64,000 nucleotides of DNA from positions 1-64,000 of the forward strand of contig NZ_BBPI01000018.1 in NCBI RefSeq assembly GCF_000787715.1, in the 5' to 3' direction. Both the position numbers and the translations under genes were made by a program. Source of the DNA: Sphingomonas parapaucimobilis NBRC 15100 (GTDB lineage: Bacteria > Pseudomonadota > Alphaproteobacteria > Sphingomonadales > Sphingomonadaceae). Numbering within the stretch: position 1 is the first letter of the stretch; each line of letters starts with the position of its first letter. Under the pieces are notes generated by a model, which saw only the letters and a list, made by a program, of their open reading frames with translations, was not told where the DNA came from and ran no database searches. Shown here one piece after another: positions 1-8,472 of the stretch.

Positions 1-11
1 TTCAACTCTAG

Positions 12-75
12 GAGGAAGCCCCCCTCCGTCAGGGCTTCGCCCTGCCACCTCCTCGTGCCGGGGAGGACGGAGGCT
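12..75. repeat. dispersed repeat, family A
   Basis: Palindromic intergenic repeat with the signature CCCCTCCGTCAGG followed by CCTGCCACCTCC. Related copies lie near 5963, 19318, 50191, 51403 and 57173. Here it runs into the 3' end of the broken acetyltransferase gene and encodes that protein's last residues. Function unknown; it resembles a REP-type element. Confidence 0.7.
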
Positions 76-589
76 CCAGCACCATCCGCACCGATAGCAT
101 GTTCCCGCCGACCGCCATGCAGGAACGCAGGACCCGATCCGTCTCGACAAAGCCCAGCTTGGCAAGTACCCGACCGGACGCCGGATTGTTCTCGAAATAG
201 CCCGAGGTCAGACGGGCAAGACCAAGTCGCTCGAACCCGAAATCGACGAGCGCCCGCGCCGCCTCGGTCGCGATTCCACGTCCCCAATGCGCAGGGGACA
301 GCCAATAGCCCAGCTCTGCCGTATCCTTTTCCGGGGTCAGCCCGACGGCGCCGATCAACCTATTCTCGCCCCGTAGCGTGATCGCTCATACCCATTCGGC
401 CGGTACGACCTGATCCAGAAAGAAGCGCGCGTCATCCGGGCCATAAGGATGCAGTACGCGGGCCAGTCGGCGCGCGACATCCCGATCCCCGACGATTGAA
501 ACGATGGCCTCGATATCACGCTTGGCCGGACGCCGCAGCGATAGCCGGGGGGTGTCGAGGTCGGGGCGGTTATCGAGAGACAGGGGCAT
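29..589 (-). pseudogene. GNAT acetyltransferase (RimJ/RimL type), in-frame stop
   Basis: A RimJ/RimL-like N-acetyltransferase reading frame opens at ATG 589 (MPLSLDNRPDLDTPRLSLRR, the usual family start). It is interrupted by TGA at 386-388, then continues in the same frame through LIGAVGL and ELGYWLSPAHWGRGIATEA (the acetyl-CoA loop) to a stop at 29. The residues before the stop are PAEWV and after it AITLRGENRLIG, so a single TGG-to-TGA change at a tryptophan codon would explain the break. Such enzymes acetylate the alpha-amino group of ribosomal proteins or small molecules; the substrate here is unknown. The C-terminus runs into a family A repeat. A sequencing error cannot be excluded, but no frameshift is needed. 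Confidence 0.75.
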
Positions 590-631
590 GATCGTTTCCC
601 GCCAAACGTGGGGCTGGATCGGGGCTGGACG

Positions 632-666
632 AAAAAAGGGCGGCAAACGCTTCCGCGCTGCCGCCC
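632..666 (-). terminator. Rho-independent terminator of pyk
   Basis: Stem GGGCGGCA / TGCCGCCC with a 13-base loop, followed on the minus strand by six T. It lies 22 bases past the pyruvate kinase stop. Confidence 0.75.
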
Positions 667-687
667 CTTTCATACCGGGATCGGCGC

Positions 688-2154
688 TTACGCCTCGCTG
701 CGATCCCCGTAATTCACCAGTTCGTCACCCATGATGCGGGTGACGTGCAGCACATTGGTCGACCCCGGCGTGCGGAAGGGGACGCCCGCCATCAGCACGA
801 CCTGGTTGCCCGCCTCGGCGATGCCGTGGCGCAGGGCCATGCGCTTGGACTTGGCGACCATCTCCTCGAAGGATTCGACGTCGCGGGTGTGGACCGCATG
901 ACAGCCCCAGAGCAGGCCCAGGCGGCGCGCCGTCTCGAGCTGCGGGGTCAGCACCAGGATCGGCACCGAGGGACGCTCGCGCGCGACGCGTCGCGCGGTC
1001 GATCCGCTGGAGGTGAAGCAGATGATCGCCTTGGACGACACGGTGTTGGTGATCCGCGCCGCCGCTTCGGCCAGCGCGTCGGCGGTGGTCGGGTCGGGGG
1101 TCATCGCGGTGAAGTGGATACGCTCGCCGTGACCGGGGTCGTTTTCCACCGACACGCCGATCGCGTTCATCATGGCGACCGATTCGACCGGCCAGGCGCC
1201 CGCCGCCGATTCGGCCGACAGCATGATCGCGTCGGCGCCGTCATAGATGGCGGTCGCCACGTCCGACACTTCGGCGCGGGTGGGCGAGGGGCTCTGGATC
1301 ATCGATTCGAGCATCTGGGTCGCGACGACCACCGGGCGACCCATGCGGCGCGACACCTCGACGATGCGCTTCTGGAGCGGCGGCACCGCCTGGGGCGGCA
1401 GTTCGACGCCCAGGTCGCCGCGTGCGACCATCACGCCGTCGCACTGCTCGACGATCTCTTCCAGCCGGTCGATCGCCTGCGGCTTCTCGATCTTGGCGAG
1501 GAGCGCCGCGCGCCCCTTGATCAGGCCACGCGCCTCCATCAGGTCCTCGGGTCGCTGCACGAAGGACAAGGCGATCCAGTCCACGCCCTGCTCGACCGCA
1601 AAGGCCAGGTCGGAGCGATCCTTCTCGGTCAGCGCGGCCATGGGCAGCACCACGTCGGGGACGTTCAGCCCCTTGTTGTTCGACAGCGCGCCGCCGACCT
1701 CGACCAGCGTCGTGATCTTCGTCTCGTCATGGAAAGCGACGCGCAGGACCAGCTTGCCGTCGTCGAGCAGCAGGCGCGCGCCCGGCTCGATCGCGGCGAA
1801 GATTTCCTTGTGCGGCAGCTCGACACGGGTCGCGTCGCCCGGCGTCGGATCGCGGTCGAGGACGAAGGTGCTGCCGGTTTCCAGCATGACCTTGCCGTCG
1901 GCGAACTTGCCGACGCGCAGCTTCGGCCCCTGAAGATCGGCGAGGATCGTGGTCGGGCGGCCGAACCGCTCCTCCAGCCCGCGGATCGCCTTGATCAGCG
2001 GAATCTTCGACTGCTGATCGCCATGGCTCATATTGATCCGAAAGGCGTCGGCGCCTGCCTGGAACAGGGTGGCGATGGTTTCGGGATCGCTGCTGGCCGG
2101 GCCGAGCGTGGCAAGGACGCGGACTTTGCGCGAACGCGGGGGGAGAGTGTTCAT
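688..2154 (-). CDS. pyk: pyruvate kinase
   Basis: Cytoplasmic glycolytic enzyme converting phosphoenolpyruvate and ADP to pyruvate and ATP. At 488 residues it has the usual bacterial length. Visible signatures are RINMSHGD near the N-terminus, the nucleotide/metal segment KIEKPQAIDRLEEIVEQCDG, the active-site block VMVARGDLGVELP, and TQMLESMI with PTRAEVSDVATAIYDGADA, followed by the C-terminal domain. I chose ATG 2154 over GTG 2160: an AGGA lies 7 bases before the ATG but touches the GTG. It is monocistronic with its own terminator and is divergent from the DUF1244 gene. Function is secure. Confidence 0.95.
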   Translation of the reverse strand: MNTLPPRSRKVRVLATLGPASSDPETIATLFQAGADAFRINMSHGDQQSKIPLIKAIRGLEERFGRPTTILADLQGPKLRVGKFADGKVMLETGSTFVLDRDPTPGDATRVELPHKEIFAAIEPGARLLLDDGKLVLRVAFHDETKITTLVEVGGALSNNKGLNVPDVVLPMAALTEKDRSDLAFAVEQGVDWIALSFVQRPEDLMEARGLIKGRAALLAKIEKPQAIDRLEEIVEQCDGVMVARGDLGVELPPQAVPPLQKRIVEVSRRMGRPVVVATQMLESMIQSPSPTRAEVSDVATAIYDGADAIMLSAESAAGAWPVESVAMMNAIGVSVENDPGHGERIHFTAMTPDPTTADALAEAAARITNTVSSKAIICFTSSGSTARRVARERPSVPILVLTPQLETARRLGLLWGCHAVHTRDVESFEEMVAKSKRMALRHGIAEAGNQVVLMAGVPFRTPGSTNVLHVTRIMGDELVNYGDRSEA

Positions 2155-2226
2155 GGTCACATCCTGCTTCTTTTCGGCCTGTGTCCTAAAGCCTAATGCG
2201 TTACGATCAACCTAGGAGCGATGAAT

Positions 2227-2529
2227 ATGGCCGATGCAATGGATGCGTTGAACGCAATCGATGACAAGGCGGCGGCCGAGGCCTTTCGGCGGCTGGTCCT
2301 GCACCTGCGTCATCGCAGCGATGCCCAGAATGTCGATTTGATGGGGCTGGCGGGCTTCTGCCGCAACTGCCTGTCCGACTGGCTGGGCGAGGCGGCCGGC
2401 ATCGACAAGGCGACCGCGCGGCAAGCGATCTACGGCATGCCGTACGACCAGTGGAAGGCCGAGCATCAGGCCGAGGCGACGCCGGAGCAGTTGGCGCGCA
2501 TGGCCGAGAGTGTGAAGAAGAACCGTTAA
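2227..2529 (+). CDS. DUF1244 family protein
   Basis: Small soluble protein of 100 residues matching the DUF1244 family, common in alpha- and gammaproteobacteria. The conserved core GLAGFCRNCLSDWL and GMPYDQWKAEHQ are both present. The CRNC cysteine pair could bind metal, but the family's role is unknown. ATG 2227 is preferred over ATG 2221 because GGAG at 2215-2218 is 8 bases from the former and only 2 from the latter. It is divergent from pyk and followed by gapR. Confidence 0.85.
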   Translation: MADAMDALNAIDDKAAAEAFRRLVLHLRHRSDAQNVDLMGLAGFCRNCLSDWLGEAAGIDKATARQAIYGMPYDQWKAEHQAEATPEQLARMAESVKKNR

Positions 2530-2670
2530 CCCCCGCTTGAGCGCAGGGCCGGAAGCGCCTAGACCGCCCCCGATCCCGACATCCGCGCCGGACCGACCCT
2601 GCCCATGGGCGGGGACGTGCGTTGTGGCGGCGGATTCCTGGGAGTGGACCGAATTTCAGAGGGTATAAAA

Positions 2671-2931
2671 ATGGCGGACGAGAATTTCGACAGCAGCGGC
2701 AATGTGACGGCCGACGAACTGCGCCTGTTGATCGAGCGGGCCGAGCGGCTGGAAGAAGAGAAGAAGGGCATTTCGGACGACATCAAGGATGTCTTCGCCG
2801 AAGCCAAGGCGCGGGGCTATGACCCGAAGGCGATCAAGAAGATCATGGCCATCCGCAAGAAGAAGCGCGAGGAGTATCAGGAAGAGGAAGCCATCCTCGA
2901 AGTGTATATGAAGGCGCTGGGCATGATCTGA
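2671..2931 (+). CDS. gapR: GapR-like nucleoid protein (DUF2312)
   Basis: 86-residue helical protein of the DUF2312 family, whose Caulobacter member GapR binds AT-rich, overtwisted DNA ahead of replication and transcription and stimulates topoisomerases. It has the typical acidic N-terminus, a heptad-rich middle ([18 protein letters not shown]), [19 protein letters not shown], and a C-terminal helix ending KALGMI. An open frame extends upstream to 2605, but ATG 2671 matches the family start ([10 protein letters not shown]). The gene ends at a strong terminator and converges on the HerA-like gene. Family membership is clear; function is inferred from Caulobacter. Confidence 0.9.
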   Translation: MADENFDSSGNVTADELRLLIERAERLEEEKKGISDDIKDVFAEAKARGYDPKAIKKIMAIRKKKREEYQEEEAILEVYMKALGMI

Positions 2932-2958
2932 TCCCGGCTTCGGGTTCTGGATATGCGA

Positions 2959-2994
2959 AGGGCGGCGGGGCTGATGGCCTCGTCGCCCTTTTTG
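2959..2994 (+). terminator. terminator after gapR
   Basis: AAGGGCG ... CGCCCTT stem with TTTTTGTT following, 28 bases past the gapR stop. Confidence 0.7.
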
Positions 2995-3015
2995 TTGGTG
3001 GCGAGTGGCGGGGCG

Positions 3016-3105
3016 TGGCCTTCGACTTCGCTCAGGCTGAACGTGGGGTTGGGATTATGAGCCACTGCTACCCACTCCGTTCAGCCTGAGCGAAGTCGAA
3101 GGCCA
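3016..3105. repeat. dispersed inverted repeat, family B
   Basis: Two inverted copies of a roughly 26-bp unit (core TTCGACTTCGCTCAGGCTGA) facing each other across about 35 bp, between the convergent genes gapR and herA-like. The same paired arrangement occurs near 7335, 9532, 17117, 20756, 53616 and 60222. Confidence 0.85.
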
Positions 3106-3115
3106 AGGAAAAGCC

Positions 3116-4579
3116 TCACCCCATCTCCGCCGCCTGGGTCGTCCAGCCCAGCCGCGGAATCGTGATCGAGCGCTTGCCCGTCAGGTCGGTGCGGCACACG
3201 AACAGGTCGCGGCTCTCGATATAGGCGATCAGCCGCTTCACCCGGCCCAGCGAGCTGGTGCCATAGGTCTCCGCGATCTTGGTGTCCGGCGGGCAGGGCA
3301 GGCCCTCCCGCGCCGCGCGCGCGACGAGCAGGAACGCCCCCAGCATGTCGTCGGGCAGCATTGCCGCCAGCGCCAGCGCCTCCTGCCAGTCGGGATCGTT
3401 GACGTCGAAAATTCCCGCCCGCGCGCAGGACAGGCGACGGGCGAAGCCGTTCAGGTCGAGCGGCGGCCGCGCGAGGCCTGCCATCCGGCAGCGCACCTGG
3501 AAATCCTGGAACAGCACCGAGGCGGGGCGGAAGGTCGATTCGGGGTCCTCGACGATCGCGCGCAGGACCTGCTCGTAGATCGCTTCGACTTCGCCTTCGT
3601 CCATCTCGGGCGCGGGCGGCGCGGCGGTGGTCGGCAAGGGCGGGCGGCCCAGATCGGCCATCAGTTCCTCGGCGGGCACGCGGCGCGGCCGCGGATCGAA
3701 GGTCATGGGCAGCGTCGGCGCTTCCTCGACCGGCGCGAAGAGCAACTCCTGCAAATCGGGCGGCGGGGCGTCGGGCAGGGGGGTCAGCTTGGGGCTGCCC
3801 GAGCGGGCCGAGGTCTCGACCGCGCCGATCTTCACCGTGATCGGCCGCCGCGAGACGGCGGGGCCGAGCGCCAGGAAGGTGCCGCGCGCCAGATCGCGGA
3901 TCGCATCCGCCTGTCGCCGCTCCATGCCGAGCAGGTCGGCCGCGCGCGCCATGTCGATGTCGAGGAAGGTGCGGCCCATCAGGAAGTTGGACGCCTCCGC
4001 CGCGACATTCTTGGCCAGCTTGGCGAGTCGCTGGGTGGCGATCACCCCCGCCAGGCCACGCTTGCGCCCGCGACACATCAGGTTGGTCATCGCGGACAGC
4101 GAGGCGCGGCGGACCTCCTCGGTCACTTCGCCGCCGGTGGTAGGGGCGAACAGCTGGGCCTCGTCCACGACGACCAGCGCGGGATACCAATGCTCGCGCG
4201 GCGCATCGAACAGCGCATTCAGGAAGGTCGCGGCACAGCGCATCTGGCCTTCGATTTCCAGCCCTTCGAGACTCAACACCACCGAGGCGCGGTGCTCGCG
4301 GATGCGGCTGGCGAAGCGCCCGACCTCCCGTTCGGCATAGTCGCCCGCCTCGATCACGACATGGCCGTACGCCTTGGACAGAGTGACGAAATCGCCTTCG
4401 GGGTCGATGACCACCTGTTGCACCTGACCTGCCGACTTTTCGAGCAAGCGGCGCAGCAGATGCGACTTTCCCGACCCCGAATTGCCCTGCACCAGCAGGC
4501 GGGTCGCCAGCAGTTCCTCAAGATCGATCGGCACCGACGAGCCACGCTCATCGGTTCCCATATCCACGCGTACCGTCAT
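3116..4579 (-). CDS. HerA-like ATP-binding protein (DUF87 family)
   Basis: 487-residue P-loop ATPase of the HerA/FtsK-related DUF87 group. The N-terminus has Walker A GNSGSGKSH, then IDPEGDFVTL, Walker B as ALVVVDEAQLF, the sensor/arginine region SAMTNLMCRGRKRGLAGVIATQR, then DIDMARAADLLGM. A proline-rich linker leads to a C-terminal winged-helix-like part (TYGTSSLGRVKRLIAYIESRDLF). The frame stays open upstream to 5104, but ATG 4579 (MTVRVDMGTDERG) begins the conserved domain. HerA proteins usually pair with a NurA nuclease in end resection; no NurA-like gene is nearby, so the partner and substrate are unknown. The upstream gene is divergent. Confidence 0.8.
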   Translation of the reverse strand: MTVRVDMGTDERGSSVPIDLEELLATRLLVQGNSGSGKSHLLRRLLEKSAGQVQQVVIDPEGDFVTLSKAYGHVVIEAGDYAEREVGRFASRIREHRASVVLSLEGLEIEGQMRCAATFLNALFDAPREHWYPALVVVDEAQLFAPTTGGEVTEEVRRASLSAMTNLMCRGRKRGLAGVIATQRLAKLAKNVAAEASNFLMGRTFLDIDMARAADLLGMERRQADAIRDLARGTFLALGPAVSRRPITVKIGAVETSARSGSPKLTPLPDAPPPDLQELLFAPVEEAPTLPMTFDPRPRRVPAEELMADLGRPPLPTTAAPPAPEMDEGEVEAIYEQVLRAIVEDPESTFRPASVLFQDFQVRCRMAGLARPPLDLNGFARRLSCARAGIFDVNDPDWQEALALAAMLPDDMLGAFLLVARAAREGLPCPPDTKIAETYGTSSLGRVKRLIAYIESRDLFVCRTDLTGKRSITIPRLGWTTQAAEMG

Positions 4580-4648
4580 GACTGGCGTTTGGCCGATCAA
4601 CGCCCCAAGGAGCAAGGCATTTGATTCCTTAAGCGGAGCCCTTTGCCC

Positions 4649-5188
4649 ATGGCCCTGACGACCGCCGCTGAAATCGCCCGCCGTACGCTGGGCAAGCCCG
4701 TGCATGAGCTGGACGAGGAAGAAGCCCAGGTCATTGCCGATATCGAGTCGGGCCAGCTCAGCACGCGCGACGCCGCCGATGTCGCCGACGAAAGTTCGAC
4801 CTGGGGCGAAAAGCTGGCCGATCGGGTGGCCGCGGTCGGCGGCAGCTGGGGCTTCATCATCGCCTTTACGGTGATCCTGCTGGGATGGATGCTGCTCAAC
4901 TCGAATGTGCTCAGCCATTTCGGCATGGCGTTCGATCCATACCCTTATATCTTCCTCAACCTGCTGCTCTCGACCCTGGCGGCGATCCAGGCGCCGGTCA
5001 TCATGATGAGCCAGAACCGGCAATCGGCGAAGGACCGGCTGGCCGCGAGCCTCGACTATCGCACCAATTTGCGCGCCGAGATCGACATATTGCGGCTGCA
5101 CCACAAGCTGGACAATGCCGTGACCGAACGGCTCGATACGCTGGAGGCGAAGATCGACGGGTTGGCAAAGGCCCTTGCGCGGTCGTAA
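4649..5188 (+). CDS. DUF1003 membrane protein
   Basis: 179-residue inner-membrane protein of the DUF1003 family. Two hydrophobic helices (FIIAFTVILLGWMLLN, and YIFLNLLLSTLAAIQAPVIMMS) are followed by the family motif QNRQSAKDR and a cytoplasmic helical tail. ATG 4649 is chosen over TTG 4643 because GGAG lies 10 bases before it. It is divergent from the HerA-like gene, 27 bases before yebC. Function unknown. Confidence 0.85.
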   Translation: MALTTAAEIARRTLGKPVHELDEEEAQVIADIESGQLSTRDAADVADESSTWGEKLADRVAAVGGSWGFIIAFTVILLGWMLLNSNVLSHFGMAFDPYPYIFLNLLLSTLAAIQAPVIMMSQNRQSAKDRLAASLDYRTNLRAEIDILRLHHKLDNAVTERLDTLEAKIDGLAKALARS

Positions 5189-5215
5189 AGAGCGCGATCA
5201 TTTCAAGAGGCACCG

Positions 5216-5959
5216 ATGGCAGGCCACAGCAAATTCAAGAACATCATGCACCGCAAGGGCGCGCAGGATAAGAAGCGCTCGGCAGCATTTTCCAAGCTCT
5301 CCCGTGAAATCACCGTCGCGGCGAAGATGGGCACGCCCGACCCGGACATGAACCCGCGTCTGCGCGCCGCCGTCAACGCGGCCAAGGCGGCCTCGATGCC
5401 CAAGGACAATATCGCGCGCGCGATCGACAAGGCTTCGCGCGGCGACGGGGAGAATTACGAGGAAGTCCGCTATGAGGGCTTCGGCCCCGGCGGCGTCAGC
5501 CTGATCATCGAGGCGCTGACCGACAATCGCAACCGCACCGCGACGAACGTGCGCACCGCGGTGTCGAAGAATGGCGGCAATCTGGGTGCGGGCGGTTCGG
5601 TCAGCCATGGTTTCGACCGGATGGGCCTGATCAACTATCCCGCCAGCGCCGGCGACGCCGAGAAGGTGTTCGAGGCCGCGTTGGAAGCCGGAGCCGAGGA
5701 CGTGACCTCGTCCGAGGACGGCCATGAGATCTGGACCGCACAGGGCGACCTCCACGAAGTCGCCAAGGCGCTGGAGCCTGTGCTGGGCGAGGCGGAAGGC
5801 GCCAAGCTGGCCTGGCGTCCGCAGACCATGGTCTCGGTCGACGAAGCGGCGGCGGCGACCTTGTTCAAGCTGATCGACACGCTGGACGATGACGACGACG
5901 TCCAGACCGTCTGGGGCAATTACGAAGTCTCCGACGAAGTGATGGAAAAGCTCGGCTGA
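5216..5959 (+). CDS. YebC/PmpR family protein
   Basis: 247 residues, full length for the YebC/TACO1 family. The diagnostic N-terminus [21 protein letters not shown] is followed by [14 protein letters not shown] and the acidic C-terminal domain. Members have been described as DNA-binding regulators and as translation factors relieving stalls at polyproline; which applies here cannot be read from sequence. It is immediately upstream of ruvC, the arrangement seen across alphaproteobacteria. AAGAGG provides a good ribosome binding site. Confidence 0.92.
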   Translation: MAGHSKFKNIMHRKGAQDKKRSAAFSKLSREITVAAKMGTPDPDMNPRLRAAVNAAKAASMPKDNIARAIDKASRGDGENYEEVRYEGFGPGGVSLIIEALTDNRNRTATNVRTAVSKNGGNLGAGGSVSHGFDRMGLINYPASAGDAEKVFEAALEAGAEDVTSSEDGHEIWTAQGDLHEVAKALEPVLGEAEGAKLAWRPQTMVSVDEAAAATLFKLIDTLDDDDDVQTVWGNYEVSDEVMEKLG

Positions 5960-5962
5960 TCC

Positions 5963-6026
5963 CCATTCCTCCCCAGGCTCTGCCTGGGGAGGGGGACCGC
6001 GCGGCAATGCCGCGTGGTGGAGGGGC
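5963..6026. repeat. dispersed repeat, family A
   Basis: Nested inverted repeats (CCCCAGGCTCTGCCTGGGG, then CGCGGCAATGCCGCG) with the family A tail GGTGGAGGGG. Lies between yebC and ruvC. Confidence 0.65.
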
Positions 6027-6062
6027 AAGTCGGTGCATACTGAACCCTCCCGAAAGCCCGAA

Positions 6063-6581
6063 ATGACCCCATCCCCCGCCATCATTCTCGGACTCGATCC
6101 CGGCCTCGGCACCACCGGCTGGGGGGTGATCGCGGTGGAGGGCAACCGCCTGCGGCATGTCGCCAACGGCCAGATCAAGACCGAGCCGTCGATGGTGCTG
6201 CCGCGTCGCCTCGCGAACCTGCACGCGGCGCTCTATGACGTGATCCGCCAGCAACAGCCCGACGGCGCGGCGGTCGAGGAAGTGCTGGGCAACAGCAACG
6301 CGCAGTCCACGCTGAAGCTGGGCCAGGCGCGCGGTGTCGTCCTGCTATCGGCGGCGCAGGCCGGACTGGTCGTCGGCGAGTATCACCCCAGCATCGTCAA
6401 GAAGGCGACCGTCGGCACCGGCGGTGCGGACAAGAAGCAGGTGCAGGCGATGGTCGGCCATTTGCTGCCCGGCGTGAAGCTGACCGGGCCGGACGCGGCG
6501 GATGCGCTGGCGGTGGCGATCACGCATGCACATCATCTGGCGAGCGCGCGGGCGATGCAGCGGCGGGTGGGGGCGGTTTAG
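6063..6581 (+). CDS. ruvC: crossover junction endodeoxyribonuclease RuvC
   Basis: 172-residue Holliday junction resolvase that nicks four-way junctions held by RuvAB. The RNase H-like fold shows catalytic Asp in [13 protein letters not shown], Glu in [11 protein letters not shown], and the C-terminal acidic pair in [17 protein letters not shown] 6063 is taken as start; an upstream GTG at 6033 would add ten residues encoded by the edge of a repeat. It is followed by ruvA. Confidence 0.95.
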   Translation: MTPSPAIILGLDPGLGTTGWGVIAVEGNRLRHVANGQIKTEPSMVLPRRLANLHAALYDVIRQQQPDGAAVEEVLGNSNAQSTLKLGQARGVVLLSAAQAGLVVGEYHPSIVKKATVGTGGADKKQVQAMVGHLLPGVKLTGPDAADALAVAITHAHHLASARAMQRRVGAV

Positions 6582-6599
6582 CGGGGCGACTGGCTTGTG

Positions 6600-6655
6600 G
6601 CGAGGCCCTCCCCCATCCCCTCCCGCAAGCGGGAGGGGATGGGGGAGGGCCTGCC
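6600..6655. repeat. dispersed repeat, family C (perfect inverted repeat)
   Basis: Near-perfect palindrome: CCCTCCCCCATCCCCTCCC, a short centre, then its complement. Two further copies flank 14700-14835. It separates ruvC from ruvA and could form a stable hairpin in the mRNA. Confidence 0.75.
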
Positions 6656-6718
6656 CCAAGCGACACCCCCAACGATAACCCCCGTGACGTCCACCCCCTT
6701 TTGTTCTAACCCCTCCCC

Positions 6719-7318
6719 ATGATCGCGCATCTCAAGGGACGTCTGGACTCCACCGGCATCGACCATGCCGTCATCGATGTCGGCGGCGTCGGCTATCTGG
6801 TCGGCGCTTCGGCGCGCACCCTGTCGTCTATCGGGCCGGTGGGCGAGGCGGCGATGCTGCATACCGAGATGCTGGTGTCCGAGGACTCGATCCGGCTGGT
6901 TGGTTTCGCCAGCGCGGACGAGCGTGACTGGTTCCGCCTGTTGACCGGCGTGCAGGGGGTCGGCTCGCGGGTGGCGCTGGCCATCCTGTCCGCGCTGGAG
7001 CCCACCGACCTGATGCGGGCGATCGCCAGTGGCGACAAGGCCATGGTCGCGCGGGCGAACGGGGTAGGGCCGAAGCTCGCCCAGCGGATCGTGATGGAAT
7101 TGAAGGACAAGGTCGGCGGCATCGTGCTCGCCCCCGGATCGGGTGGCGGCGTGGCGGCGTCGGCCGGGGCTGGCGCGGATGCGGTGTCGGCGCTGCTCAA
7201 CCTGGGCTTCCGGCCCGCCGAGGCCAATGCGGCGGTGGCGGCGGCGGAAGAGGAATTGGGGGCGGGGGCCTCGCTCGATGCGCTGGTGCGGTTGGCGCTT
7301 CGAAAGGCGGCGAAATAG
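6719..7318 (+). CDS. ruvA: Holliday junction DNA helicase subunit RuvA
   Basis: 199 residues. The protein tetramerises on Holliday junctions and loads RuvB. It shows the OB-fold N-terminus [10 protein letters not shown], two helix-hairpin-helix motifs ([14 protein letters not shown] and [16 protein letters not shown]), a flexible linker rich in Gly/Ala, and the C-terminal RuvB-binding domain ([16 protein letters not shown]). It ends at a family B repeat and converges on a dehydrogenase gene that separates it from ruvB. Confidence 0.95.
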   Translation: MIAHLKGRLDSTGIDHAVIDVGGVGYLVGASARTLSSIGPVGEAAMLHTEMLVSEDSIRLVGFASADERDWFRLLTGVQGVGSRVALAILSALEPTDLMRAIASGDKAMVARANGVGPKLAQRIVMELKDKVGGIVLAPGSGGGVAASAGAGADAVSALLNLGFRPAEANAAVAAAEEELGAGASLDALVRLALRKAAK

Positions 7319-7334
7319 GGGCGTTGGGGGCGTG

Positions 7335-7411
7335 GGCTTCGACTTCGCTCAGCCTGAACGGCCGTGGGGATATGGTCCAGAACTCCGTTCAGGCTGAGCG
7401 TAGTCGAAGCC
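7335..7411. repeat. dispersed inverted repeat, family B
   Basis: Convergent pair of the TTCGACTTCGCTCAG unit between the convergent genes ruvA and hydroxyacid dehydrogenase. Likely serves as, or sits at, their shared 3' end. Confidence 0.8.
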
Positions 7412-7423
7412 CAAGGGAATCCC

Positions 7424-8317
7424 TCACCCCAACAACCCCGGCACCGCAAGCCCCGCAAAATGCGCGTCGAGATTGGCCACCACCAACTCGGCCATCGCCG
7501 CCCGCCCCTCCCGCGTCGCGCTCCCCTGATGCGGGGCGAGCACGACATGGTTCATCCGGCGCAGCGCATAAGGCACGTCGGGTTCGTCGGCGAACACGTC
7601 CAGTCCGGCCCCCGCAATACGATGCGACTCCAGCGCCGCGATCAGCGCATCTTCCTCGACCAGGCTGCCGCGCGCGACATTGACCAGCACGCCGTCCGCG
7701 CCCAGCCGGTCCAGCACACCGGCATCGACCACCCCGCGCGTTTCCTCCCCGCCCGGCGCGGCGAGGAACAGCACGTCGCTCTCCGCCGCCAGCGTCGCCA
7801 GATCGGGGACGAAGCGCCAGGCCACCGCCTTTTCCGAGCGAGCGGTGTAGAGGATCTCGCCACCGAACGGCTCCGCCCTTTTGGCAATCGCCTGTCCGAT
7901 CCGGCCTAGTCCGAAAATGCCGATCCGCCGTCCGCTGGCGCGTCGACCCAGGGGCACGGTCCAGTTGCCCATCCGCATCGCCCGGTCGTTTGCCGCGATC
8001 CGCCGGTCGACCGCCAGCCACAAGGCGATCGCCTGATCGGCGACGTCCTCGGTCAACACATCGGCGGTGATCGCGATGCGGATACCACGCGCGGCGACCG
8101 CGTCATGGTCGATCCCGTCATGGCCGACGCCGTGGATCGCGATGATCTCCAATTCGGGCAGCCGGTCCAGCAGTGCGGCGTCGACCGTCATCTGCCCGCC
8201 GCCGACGATCGCCTTGGTGGTCGGCGGCGGTGCATCGCGGTACAGCGTGAAGCGTTCGGCGAGCAGCAGCTCCAGGGCGGGCGAAACGGCGGTAGCCAGG
8301 AAGATATCGTGCGGCAT
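7424..8317 (-). CDS. D-isomer-specific 2-hydroxyacid dehydrogenase
   Basis: 297-residue NAD(P)-dependent enzyme of the glyoxylate/hydroxypyruvate reductase type, reducing 2-keto acids to D-2-hydroxy acids. The catalytic N-domain has HGVGHDGIDHDA. The Rossmann fold has GIFGLGRIGQAIAKR with Arg soon after the third strand (YTARSEK), which suggests NADPH preference. Catalytic residues are Arg in NVARGSLVEE, Glu in VFADEPDVP and His in VLAPHQGSATREG. It lies inside the ruv region, antisense to it. The exact substrate is not determined. Confidence 0.85.
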   Translation of the reverse strand: MPHDIFLATAVSPALELLLAERFTLYRDAPPPTTKAIVGGGQMTVDAALLDRLPELEIIAIHGVGHDGIDHDAVAARGIRIAITADVLTEDVADQAIALWLAVDRRIAANDRAMRMGNWTVPLGRRASGRRIGIFGLGRIGQAIAKRAEPFGGEILYTARSEKAVAWRFVPDLATLAAESDVLFLAAPGGEETRGVVDAGVLDRLGADGVLVNVARGSLVEEDALIAALESHRIAGAGLDVFADEPDVPYALRRMNHVVLAPHQGSATREGRAAMAELVVANLDAHFAGLAVPGLLG

Positions 8318-8472
8318 GACCCCTGATGTAGCGCGTTTCCGACCGCGAGTCCGCTATCCGGGGTTAAGCCGTCGCCCGGACGATTGTCCCGACCGCGCAT
8401 AGCCTGCTATGTTCGTGCAATGTTCGCGCAGCTTCTCGACAGCCATGCCCTCCAGCCGCTAGGGCGGACCCC

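Noticed and set aside
745..2196. 483-residue plus-strand open frame antisense to pyk
   Set aside because: Low-complexity Arg/His-rich translation typical of a GC-rich shadow frame; pyk on the other strand is unambiguous. The same reasoning removed long frames antisense to ruvB, telA, uvrB, pmbA, ptsP, ftsH, gor, pgi and sppA.
4579..5104. Upstream extension of the HerA-like frame
   Set aside because: It lies antisense to the DUF1003 and has no homology; ATG 4579 starts the conserved domain.
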